This document shows positions 1 to 6,371 of a DNA stretch of 57,239 nucleotides, piece after piece. A program made the translations under genes and the position numbers. The stretch is from positions 1-57,239 of the forward strand of contig JAEUOY010000032.1 in the NCBI GenBank assembly GCA_016790515.1. Direction: 5' to 3'. This stretch comes from Burkholderiaceae bacterium. GTDB lineage: Bacteria; Pseudomonadota; Gammaproteobacteria; Burkholderiales; Burkholderiaceae_C. The first letter of the stretch is position 1, and each line of letters begins with the position of its first letter. The notes below the pieces were generated by a model. The model made no database searches. It saw only the letters and a program-made list of their open reading frames with translations, and had not been told where the DNA came from.

Positions 1-138
1 TTGCGGCCCCCTTTCGCCCGGCCTCCACCGGTGCGAGGCAGCATCTTTAGCTGCCGGTCGGCAATCAGCCAGCTTCGATTCGCTGACGTTCATCCTCCTG
101 TTCTCGTTGTCGTTGCAAATCGCGCCTTCATGGCGCAC
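1..138 (-). other. Candidate 5' end of a group II intron (runs off the left edge)
   Basis: Read on the minus strand, the IS3 orfB reading frame stops matching its family right after the first DDE aspartate (Trp-Val-Ala-Asp-Phe), and the next bases are GTGCGCC-ATGAA-GGCGC. GTGYG is the group II intron 5' consensus, and GCGCC/GGCGC could be the short first helix of domain I. The last exon base is an A, which fits the first base of the Thr codon that usually follows WVADF in this transposase group. Downstream is an AGGAGG followed at once by ATG and 31 open codons to the edge; these are not recognised. The intron-encoded reverse transcriptase, domains V/VI and the 3' exon would lie outside the window, so this is inference from junction position and consensus only. 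Confidence 0.45.
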
Positions 139-553
139 TGAAGTCCGCCACCCACAGTTGGTTCGGCCGCTGCGCCTCGAACTGCCGGTTCACCCGATCC
201 AGCGGACACACAGCCTTGGCATCGGGCACGGTGGTGCGCACCGACTTGCCACGCCGAACGCCTTGCAGCCCGGCCAGCCGCATCAGCCGCTCGACGGTGC
301 AGCGCGCCACGACCAGGCCCTCGCGCAGCAACTGACGCCAGACCTTGTCGGCGCCGTAGACCCGCAGGTTCTGCTCGAACACGCGCCGCACCTCGACCAG
401 CAAGTGGACATCACGCTGCGCCCGCTCAGGCAGCAGCGCCGGGTCGCGCCGGCGTGCTGCGTGCTGCCGGTACGCCGACGGGGCGACCTGCAGCGCTGTG
501 CAGATCGGCTCGACCCCGCAACGAGCGCGGTGCTCGTCGATGAAGGCGTTCAC
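139..553 (-). pseudogene. IS3-family transposase orfB, 5' part only (interrupted)
   Basis: OrfB normally supplies the DDE integrase domain of the OrfAB transposase. The frame can open at a GTG (553-551) overlapping the orfA stop; programmed frameshifting from orfA is the usual alternative. Visible parts are the HTH_21-like region (Asn-Ala-Phe-Ile-Asp-Glu-His, then Tyr-Gly-Ala-Asp-Lys-Val-Trp), the Arg-Leu-Met-Arg-Leu-Ala-Gly-Leu-Gln-Gly motif and the start of the rve domain, ending at Trp-Val-Ala-Asp-Phe. About 140 C-terminal residues with the second D and the E are absent, so no active transposase can be made unless the interrupting sequence is a self-splicing intron. Three codons past the junction the frame meets a stop (128-130). 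Confidence 0.75.
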
Positions 554-873
554 CTCTTGTGATGGCGGTCGAGCTCCGCCTGGGCGAAATACGCGCTGGC
601 CAGCTTCAAGATCTCGTTGGTCTTGCGCAGCTCGCGCACCTCGCGCTCGAGCTCCCTGATGCGCTGCTGCTCGGCCGTCGTCGGGCCAGCGCGCACGCCG
701 CTGTCGCGCTCGCCCTGGCGAACCCACTTGCGCAGCGTCTCGCCCGAGCAGCCGATCTTGGAGGCGATCGACTCGATCGCCGCCCACTGCGACGCGTACT
801 GATCCTTGGCGTCGAAGACCATGCGCACCGCACGCTCGATCACCTCGGGGGAAAACTTCGGGGACTTCCTCAT
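550..873 (-). CDS. IS3-family transposase OrfA
   Basis: This 107-residue protein has the N-terminal helix-turn-helix of HTH_Tnp_1/IS3 OrfA (Lys-Phe-Ser-Pro-Glu-Val through [10 protein letters not shown]). A leucine-zipper-like coiled coil follows ([12 protein letters not shown]) and then the conserved [17 protein letters not shown]. It binds the terminal repeats and partners OrfB in the transposase. Length is normal and the gene looks intact. Its start sits about 50 bases inside the element end. Confidence 0.9.
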   Translation of the reverse strand: MRKSPKFSPEVIERAVRMVFDAKDQYASQWAAIESIASKIGCSGETLRKWVRQGERDSGVRAGPTTAEQQRIRELEREVRELRKTNEILKLASAYFAQAELDRHHKR

Positions 874-1013
874 GTTGGCTCCATTCTCAATCGAAGGAGC
901 CTCCTCAAAGTCCGGGGCGGTTCACGCCTCCTGGTCCACCCCACTTGCCCTGGCATGGCCGCAGAGCGCCTGGTAGCCTGGACTTGAAGCGACCGCCGAT
1001 ACGGTGGACGGTC

Positions 1014-1646
1014 TCATTTGTCTGACTCCGGGTCCGACTTAGAGGCCTGCCGGAGGCGCTTGGCTTCATCCAGCGCGGACCGTGCGGCGCGCCAGTTGAG
1101 TGCGCAGGCTCGCTGGAAATCAGACAGCGATGTCCCTGTCAATGGATTGATGCCCAACTTGCACAGGTGTAGCCAGAAGGACGCCATCGTGGTCACCTGA
1201 CCTACCCGGTCGCGGAACAGTGCCGAAATCCCCATGTGACCGAGCCCCAGGAGTAGCTGCCGGTCTTTCTCTGCCAGACCTCGCCTGGCAACCAGGCTGG
1301 GTATCCGCTCCCGAGCGTCAAGTCGCATGCGTACAAGCGGCAAGGCTTCGGCGTTGGCAACCACGCGATAGCAGTTCGCGCGCTTGGGGTCGACCACGAG
1401 AACGGGCAGGTGAACGACGCATAGGTGGAGCAAGGCGTCGGCCGTCCAAAGTTCATGTGGGATCAGGTGGTTGCCGAGGCGCCCGACCTGCATCTGCATC
1501 TGCATGACAGAGGTGTCCCAATCACCTATGGCCCAAAGAGGCGTCTGTTGGAATTCGAAGCGAGCGTGGGACGGCAGGGGCTTTGTCATGACCGGTGCGT
1601 GCTGCCGGGAGGAGGCGGTGCCTCTGGTGCCCGGCGAATTGAACAT
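1014..1646 (-). CDS. Hypothetical protein (island cargo, function unknown)
   Basis: A 210-residue open frame that I do not recognise. The N-terminal 19 residues are low in structure, and a second Met at residue 20 (1589) is an alternative start; neither has a strong ribosome site. The middle has a hydrophobic beta-rich stretch (Leu-His-Leu-Cys-Val-Val-His-Leu-Pro-Val-Leu-Val-Val-Asp) and the C-terminus is basic and helical. There is no signal peptide or clear membrane segment. Codon bias is weaker than in the chromosome to the right, in keeping with acquired DNA. It is transcribed away from the AT-rich region it shares with the fic gene, so the two may share control. Confidence 0.5.
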   Translation of the reverse strand: MFNSPGTRGTASSRQHAPVMTKPLPSHARFEFQQTPLWAIGDWDTSVMQMQMQVGRLGNHLIPHELWTADALLHLCVVHLPVLVVDPKRANCYRVVANAEALPLVRMRLDARERIPSLVARRGLAEKDRQLLLGLGHMGISALFRDRVGQVTTMASFWLHLCKLGINPLTGTSLSDFQRACALNWRAARSALDEAKRLRQASKSDPESDK

Positions 1647-1999
1647 GCGCTCAGCCTACTGACGGTGCCTTCATAATCGCAAAATTGTACATTTTGTTAC
1701 TACAAAATGCTTTTAAAAGCAATGACTTATATGAATTTTTGCGGAGGACATTAGCAGTGATTTCGTGCACAGGACATGAACATCGGGAGATGTTGGGCAG
1801 CGGGCGCTGAAGCCGGGCGTTCCTCGGTCCAGTCCGCTTGAGTCCGAGCCTAGATCCAACCTCTCGGGCGCGAGGTCCGGTGCTTCAAGCAGTCCGAACG
1901 ACCTTGGCGAGGAACTTCGCATCAAGGTGCGCAATAATTGGCGCACGATTGATAAAAAGTCTATTCCCGACATTGGGTTATAAGGCAGTCAATGTTCGC
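1647..1999. other. AT-rich divergent intergenic region without a convincing gene
   Basis: This 353-base region between the unknown gene (leftward) and fic (rightward) is clearly more AT-rich than anything else in the window, especially 1675-1740. It carries two palindromes, listed separately. An in-frame TTG at 1838 would extend the fic product by 54 residues, but that extension is unlike Fic proteins and I rejected it. A small leftward frame at 1713-1973 overlaps the palindromes and looks spurious. Confidence 0.6.
1690..1720. promoter_or_regulatory. Adjacent palindromes, candidate operator/promoter
   Basis: CATTTTGT-TACT-ACAAAATG (1690-1709) is a perfect 8-bp inverted repeat with a 4-base spacer. 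It abuts GCTTTTAAAAGC (1709-1720), a perfect 12-bp palindrome. They sit about 45 bases upstream of the leftward gene start and 280 bases upstream of fic. The form fits a dimeric repressor site in a divergent promoter. No regulator gene is visible in the window part of the island. Confidence 0.45.
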
Positions 2000-3208
2000 A
2001 TGAGTACCCAGATGTTCGATCAGCCTCACCAGTTCGAGCCGCTGCTTCCTTCCTCGGCGCGCCAGGAGCCTTTGTTGGCAAAGGCGCACGACTTGGCCCT
2101 GTCGGCCAGCGGCTTGGCCAGTCAGACACTCGCAGCAGAACTGCGCGGCCTGCTGCGCGCCATGAACTCGTACTACTCGAACCGCATCGAAGGGCAGCAC
2201 ACGCGCCCGCTCGAGTTGGAGCAGGCGCTGCGCAAGGACTTCTCGCAGGACGCCAAGTTGGCAGCGCGCCAGCGCCTGGCCATCGCCCACATCGACGCTG
2301 AGATCGAACTTGAGGCGCAGTTTTCAGGTGCCGCCGGGGCGGTCGATCTGTACTCTGCGCAGGCGGTCAAGGATATCCACCGCGCCCTGTTCTCCAGGCT
2401 GCCTGCGGGCGACCTTCAGACCGATCAAGGCGCGCCGATCGAGCCCGGCACGCTGCGGGACCGGGAGGTCAGCGTGGGGCGCCACGTGGCGCCCACGGCC
2501 GCCAGCGTAGGCACCTTCCTTGATCGCTGGGCCTTCTTCTATGGAGGCGTTCGCCGCGGCGATGCCGCTTTGGTGGCGATGGCCGCTGCTCACCAGCGCC
2601 TTGGGTGGGTCCACCCGTTCGTCGACGGCAATGGCAGAGTCATGCGCCTGCACACGCACACCGTGCTCAGCGCCCTGGGATACACGGGCGGCATGTGGTC
2701 GCCCCTGCGCGGATTCGCCCGGTCTGTCGACCGCTACTACGCGCTGCTGGCTGCCGCTGACGAGCCACGGCGCGGCGACCTGGACGGCCGGGGCAATCTC
2801 AGCGAATCGGCTCTGGTCGACTGGATCGACTATGTCCTGGACGTTTGCATCGACCAGGTGTCGTTCATGCGCTCGATGCTCAACTTGGGTGCCATCGACC
2901 AGCGAATCGCAGCCTGCCTGACCTATGAGCAGGAGTCCGTCAGGAGCGGTGTGCGCATCGAGGCCTTGCGCCCGCTTCACTACCTCTTCGTGACCGGCCT
3001 GGAAATCGAGCGCGGCGAGTTCAAGCGGATGACCGGCTTGGGCGAGCGCACGGCCGTGAACGTACTTTCGGCGCTGGTGCGCCGCGGGCTGCTGCGCAGC
3101 GACACGGTGCAAGGAAAGGTCCGATTCGGTCTGCCCCTGCATGCGCTGCGCTTCTACTTTCCTGCGCTGTGGCCGGAAGCCGAGGCCGACACGGCGGCGC
3201 TGCAGTGA
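2000..3208 (+). CDS. Fic-family AMPylase with N-terminal inhibitory motif
   Basis: A 402-residue Fic protein. The Fic core motif His-Pro-Phe-Val-Asp-Gly-Asn-Gly-Arg starts at residue 205; His205 is the expected catalytic base for transferring a nucleotide (typically AMP) to a Ser/Thr/Tyr hydroxyl. Ser60-Asn-Arg-Ile-Glu64-Gly65 matches the [S/T]xxxE[G/N] inhibitory helix motif, whose Glu blocks ATP gamma-phosphate binding. It lies N-terminal in the same chain (class II), so no separate antitoxin is required. The last ~90 residues look like a winged helix (Arg-Met-Thr-Gly-Leu-Gly-Glu-Arg-Thr-Ala), as in chromosomal Fic/DUF4172-type regulators. ATG 2000 (or 2012, the usual Met-x-x-Gln-Pro-His-Gln-Phe start) is preferred to the upstream TTG. 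It lies just inside the proposed island end. Confidence 0.88.
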   Translation: MSTQMFDQPHQFEPLLPSSARQEPLLAKAHDLALSASGLASQTLAAELRGLLRAMNSYYSNRIEGQHTRPLELEQALRKDFSQDAKLAARQRLAIAHIDAEIELEAQFSGAAGAVDLYSAQAVKDIHRALFSRLPAGDLQTDQGAPIEPGTLRDREVSVGRHVAPTAASVGTFLDRWAFFYGGVRRGDAALVAMAAAHQRLGWVHPFVDGNGRVMRLHTHTVLSALGYTGGMWSPLRGFARSVDRYYALLAAADEPRRGDLDGRGNLSESALVDWIDYVLDVCIDQVSFMRSMLNLGAIDQRIAACLTYEQESVRSGVRIEALRPLHYLFVTGLEIERGEFKRMTGLGERTAVNVLSALVRRGLLRSDTVQGKVRFGLPLHALRFYFPALWPEAEADTAALQ

Positions 3209-3521
3209 CCGGGAGGCGCTTGATGCTGTGGCCGGGCGCGCGGGCAAACTGTGCCTGCGCGCCCGCCCCATTTCCTGGCGCGCGGCATTCAGCAACTTCG
3301 CCCTGGCGGCCGCGCCGCCCACCCTTTGGGTTCATCCCAACGGTCGAACCCGGACTGCAATCCGCAGGTTGGGCTGTCTGGTCCGTCCCAGCGAAATCGG
3401 CCTGCTTTGGTGTGGCAAGGGGTCCGGCGCAAGTGTTCCGGACCGCGCGTATGTTGTTGTCAACACAGAACAAAGCCGATTGATGTACACTTCAAGTTGA
3501 CGGTTGCCGCCGGAGGGCGGA
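3209..3521. other. Gene-free stretch at the island end
   Basis: After the fic stop there is no frame with family resemblance or a plausible ribosome site. Several short overlapping frames on both strands look random. The stretch runs up to the tRNA-fMet fragment and contains no D-arm or acceptor 5' half of that tRNA. Confidence 0.5.
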
Positions 3522-3569
3522 GGGCTCATAACCCAAAGGTCGCAAGTTCAAATCTTGCCCCCGCAACCA
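3522..3569 (+). other. tRNA-fMet 3' fragment, probable attachment site (att)
   Basis: The 48 bases from GGGCTCATAACCC to the terminal CCGCAACCA match the 3' part of bacterial initiator tRNA: anticodon loop CTCATAA with CAT, AAGGTCG variable region, a fully paired T arm GCAAG-TTCAAAT-CTTGC and the ...CCCCCGCAACCA acceptor end. The 5' acceptor strand and D arm are absent and the outer anticodon-stem pairs are broken, so this is not a working tRNA. Such a 3' duplicate is the footprint of site-specific integration into a tRNA gene. The intact tRNA would then lie to the left of the window, beyond the integrated island. Confidence 0.75.
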
Positions 3570-3597
3570 AGAAATACGAGTGCCGACAGGCACCTAC

Positions 3598-3620
3598 GAA
3601 GCCCGCTCCAAGCGGGCTTC
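3598..3620 (+). terminator. Rho-independent-type terminator behind the tRNA fragment
   Basis: A perfect 10-bp stem GAAGCCCGCT / AGCGGGCTTC with a 3-base loop, followed by GGCGTTTCT. It lies 28 bases downstream of the CCA end of the tRNA-fMet fragment. That is where a tRNA gene's own terminator belongs, which suggests the 3' end here is the original chromosomal side of the locus. Confidence 0.7.
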
Positions 3621-3932
3621 GGCGTTTCTGGGCTCCGTGACGCGAACCTGGCCCATGTGTGGCCCGAATGATCAGCCACCCATTCCGATCGGCGCGGCCC
3701 GGCGCGCAGGCGACGAGCAGGCCCTGCGCGCCCGAACGCCTGCCGGTGCGCGACGCCTCGGTGCCGGCCCTGCGTTCCGGGCGACCGTAGCGCCGTCGGC
3801 AACCGCCGGATCACCGGTTCGTCGAATCCGACGATGTCGTCCGGCCGCCCCAGGCCAGAAGATCGGCGCCGACGCGTGTCGCGCGGCCTCTGAGCCGGCC
3901 GCCGCAGCGCAAGCCCCGGAGCCGGACGGACC
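3621..3932. other. Gene-free spacer upstream of the acyl-CoA dehydrogenase pair
   Basis: About 310 GC-rich bases with no frame that resembles a protein family. The reverse-strand frame that covers it is the antisense shadow of the dehydrogenase gene. It should hold the promoter of the 3933-6355 operon, but I cannot place a convincing -35/-10 pair. Confidence 0.4.
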
Positions 3933-5102
3933 ATGAACTTCGATTTTTCCGACGACCTGAACCTGCTGCGCCAGCAGGCGCGCAAGTTCCTCGAGGCGCA
4001 GTGCCCGACGCGGGCGGTGCGCCGCATCCTCGACCGCGAGGCGCCGTTCGACCGCGCGCTGTGGCAGCAGGTGGCCCGCATGGGCTGGCTGGGCGCGGCG
4101 CTGCCCGAGGCCTACGGCGGCTCGGCGCTGGGCCACGAGGGCCTGTGCGTGATCGCCGAGGAACTCGGCCGCGCGCTGGCGCCGATCCCGTTCGGGTCGT
4201 CGGCCTACCTGGCGATCGAGGCGATCCTGGGCCATGGCAGCGAGGCGCAGAAGGCCGAGTACCTGCCGCGGCTGGCCGCCGGCGAGCTGATCGCCGCGTT
4301 CGCGATTGCCGAGGGCCCCGACAACCCGCGGCCCGACGCGGTGCAGGTCCAGGTGCGCGAGGGCCGGCTGTCGGCCGCCGAACTCAGCGGCGAGAAGTGG
4401 CCGGTGGTCGACGGCAGCATCGCCGACCTGGCGATCACCGTCGCGCGCGATCCGCAGGGCGCGGTCGCGCTGTACCTCGTGCCGATGGCCGCCGAGGGCG
4501 TCGCCCGGCAGGCGCTGGACACCGTCGACCCGACGCGCGACCAGGCCCGGCTGCGCTTCGATGCCGCGCCGGCCGAGCGGCTGGGCGCCGGCCCCTGCGG
4601 CTGGGAGGCGGTGCAGGCCTTGCTGGACAAGGCGGCGGTGCTGTTCGCGTTCGAGCAGCTCGGCGGCGCGCAGGCCTGCCTCGAAATGGCCACCGGCTAC
4701 GCCCGCGAGCGCACCGCCTTCGGACGCCCGATCGGCTCGTTCCAGGCGATCAAGCACAAGCTGGCCGATGTCTACATCGCAATCGAGCTGGCCCGCTCGA
4801 ACGCCTACTACGGCGCCTGGGCGCTGCAGGCCGCGGCGCCCGAGCTCGGCCTGGCCGCCGCTGCGGCACGGGTGTCGGCCAGCGAGGCCTTCCACCTGGC
4901 GTCGAAGGAGAACATCCAGACCCACGGCGGCATGGGCTTCACCTGGGAGATGGACTGCCACCTCTACTACCGCCGCTCGAAGATGCTGGCGCTGGCGCTG
5001 GGCAGCACCCGGCACTGGAAGGACCGGCTGGTCGCGCTGTGGGCCGCCCGCGGCGATGCCGCAGCCGCCGAGCATGCGCCAGCCGCCCAGACCGCTCACT
5101 GA
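3933..5102 (+). CDS. Acyl-CoA dehydrogenase, probable non-catalytic/partner subunit
   Basis: A 389-residue protein with the three ACAD domains in order: alpha N-domain (Phe-Ser-Asp-Asp), beta middle domain, and C-domain with Arg-Glu-Arg-Thr-Ala-Phe-Gly-Arg-Pro-Ile-Gly-Ser-Phe-Gln and Thr-His-Gly-Gly-Met-Gly-Phe-Thr-Trp-Glu. The usual catalytic Glu is missing at both known places: the C-terminal Tyr-Glu-Gly-Thr site reads Ala-Leu-Gly-Ser-Thr, and the helix-G position is Ala. The middle domain is also poor in FAD-contact motifs. The next gene, 8 bases downstream, encodes an ACAD that keeps a catalytic Glu. The pair therefore resembles alpha2beta2 heteromeric ACADs of the FadE26/FadE27 (ChsE) kind, used for bulky acyl-CoAs. 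The substrate is not deducible. Confidence 0.85.
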   Translation: MNFDFSDDLNLLRQQARKFLEAQCPTRAVRRILDREAPFDRALWQQVARMGWLGAALPEAYGGSALGHEGLCVIAEELGRALAPIPFGSSAYLAIEAILGHGSEAQKAEYLPRLAAGELIAAFAIAEGPDNPRPDAVQVQVREGRLSAAELSGEKWPVVDGSIADLAITVARDPQGAVALYLVPMAAEGVARQALDTVDPTRDQARLRFDAAPAERLGAGPCGWEAVQALLDKAAVLFAFEQLGGAQACLEMATGYARERTAFGRPIGSFQAIKHKLADVYIAIELARSNAYYGAWALQAAAPELGLAAAAARVSASEAFHLASKENIQTHGGMGFTWEMDCHLYYRRSKMLALALGSTRHWKDRLVALWAARGDAAAAEHAPAAQTAH

Positions 5103-5110
5103 GGCCGACG

Positions 5111-6355
5111 ATGGACTTCAACGACACCCCCGACGAAGCGCGCTTCCGTGCCGAGGTGCGCGCCTTCCTGCAGGCCCACGCCACGCTGCGCCGCCCCGAC
5201 GAGCCCGAGGCGCGCCAGCGCGACGAGGACGGCGCCGATTCGCTGGCCCGGGCCAAGGCCTGGCAGGCGAAGAAGTTCGATGCCGGGTTCGCCGGCATCA
5301 CCTGGGACAAGCGCTGGCACGGCCGCGGCGGCACGCCGATCCAGCAGGTGATCTACAACCAGGAGGAATCGCGCTACGTGCTGCCGCGCGGCTTCTTCGA
5401 GATCGGCCTCGGCATGTGCCTGCCGACGATGATCGCCTACGCCGCGCCGGCGCAGCTCGAGCGCTTCGTGCGCCCGGCGCTGCGCGGCGAGGAGATCTGG
5501 TGCCAGCTGTTCTCCGAGCCCGCGGCCGGCTCGGACGTCGCCGGGCTGCGCACCCGCGCCGAGCGCGACCGAACCGGGGATGGCAGCGACTGGATCCTGA
5601 ACGGCCAGAAGATCTGGACCTCGGGGGCGCATTACTGCGACTGGGGCATCGTGCTGGTGCGCACCGACCCGTCGGTGCCCAAGCATGCCGGGCTGACGAT
5701 GTTCTTCATGGCCATGAATTCGCCGGGCATCGAGGTGCGGCCGATCCGGCAGATCTCGGGCGCCTCGCACTTCAACGAGGTGTTCTTCACCAACGTGCGG
5801 GTGCCCGATGCGCAGCGGCTGGGGCCGGTGGGCGGCGGCTGGAAGGTCTCGATCACCACGCTGATGAACGAGCGGCTGGCGGTCGGCCAGAGCCCGGGCC
5901 CCGACGCGCCCGACATGCTGCGGCTGGTGAAGGCGCTGAAGATCGACGGCCGGCCGGCGCTCGAAGACGCCGCGGTGCGCGACAGGCTCGCCGACTGGTT
6001 CGTCCAGGCCGAGGGTTTGAAGTACACGCGCTTTCGCACGATGACCGCGCTGTCGCGCGGCCAGACGTCCGGCCCCGAGGCGTCGATCACCAAGGTCGTC
6101 AGCGCGACCAAGCTGCAGCAGATCGCCTCGTTCGGGATGGACCTGCTCGGCATGGCCGGCGTGGTCTCGGACCCGGCGCTGGCGCCGGTGCAGGCCTGGT
6201 TCCAGCAGGCGCTGCTCTATGCGCCCGGCATGCGGATCGCCGGCGGCACCGACGAGATCCTGCGCAACATCATCGCCGAGCGGGTGCTGGGCCTGCCGGG
6301 CGACGTGCGGGTCGACAAGGACCGGCCGTTCAACGAACCTGTCGCGGCACGCTGA
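5111..6355 (+). CDS. Acyl-CoA dehydrogenase, catalytic partner
   Basis: A 414-residue ACAD oxidising an acyl-CoA to the 2-enoyl-CoA with FAD. The FAD/substrate motifs are clear: Gln-Leu-Phe-Ser-Glu-Pro-Ala-Ala-Gly-Ser-Asp, Leu-Asn-Gly-Gln-Lys-Ile-Trp-Thr-Ser-Gly-Ala and the C-terminal Ala-Gly-Gly-Thr-Asp-Glu-Ile-Leu-Arg-Asn-Ile-Ile-Ala-Glu-Arg. The C-terminal catalytic site is replaced (Ala-Gly-Gly-Thr), but Glu254 in Leu-Met-Asn-Glu-Arg-Leu falls where isovaleryl-CoA dehydrogenase and FadE26-type subunits place their base. ATG 5111 follows the upstream stop by 8 bases, so co-transcription and a heteromeric complex are likely. Confidence 0.9.
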   Translation: MDFNDTPDEARFRAEVRAFLQAHATLRRPDEPEARQRDEDGADSLARAKAWQAKKFDAGFAGITWDKRWHGRGGTPIQQVIYNQEESRYVLPRGFFEIGLGMCLPTMIAYAAPAQLERFVRPALRGEEIWCQLFSEPAAGSDVAGLRTRAERDRTGDGSDWILNGQKIWTSGAHYCDWGIVLVRTDPSVPKHAGLTMFFMAMNSPGIEVRPIRQISGASHFNEVFFTNVRVPDAQRLGPVGGGWKVSITTLMNERLAVGQSPGPDAPDMLRLVKALKIDGRPALEDAAVRDRLADWFVQAEGLKYTRFRTMTALSRGQTSGPEASITKVVSATKLQQIASFGMDLLGMAGVVSDPALAPVQAWFQQALLYAPGMRIAGGTDEILRNIIAERVLGLPGDVRVDKDRPFNEPVAAR

Positions 6356-6371
6356 AGCGTTCGGTCAGCGT

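Larger units (their letters stand above)
139..925 (-). mobile_element. IS3-family insertion sequence, interrupted/partial
   Basis: A two-ORF element of IS3 type (orfA plus a separate-frame orfB) read on the minus strand. Its 5' terminal end is visible at about 903-925, which reads TGAACCGCCCCGGACTTTGA on the minus strand, an end typical of this group; it lies 50 bases upstream of the orfA start. The other terminus is missing because orfB breaks off at 139. No target-site duplication can be tested with one end. It lies at the left side of what appears to be a genomic island ending at the tRNA fragment at 3522. Confidence 0.8.

Noticed and set aside
1713-1973. An 86-codon leftward frame in the AT-rich intergenic region
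   Set aside because: It overlaps the palindromes, lacks a ribosome site and a recognisable fold, and ends in the AT-rich tract.
1838-1999. A 54-residue N-terminal extension of Fic from TTG 1838
   Set aside because: The extension is unlike Fic proteins, and the usual family start (Met-x-x-Gln-Pro-His-Gln-Phe) is at 2000/2012.
3672-5099. A 475-codon leftward frame opposite the first acyl-CoA dehydrogenase
   Set aside because: Antisense shadow; the plus strand has the three ACAD domains in order.
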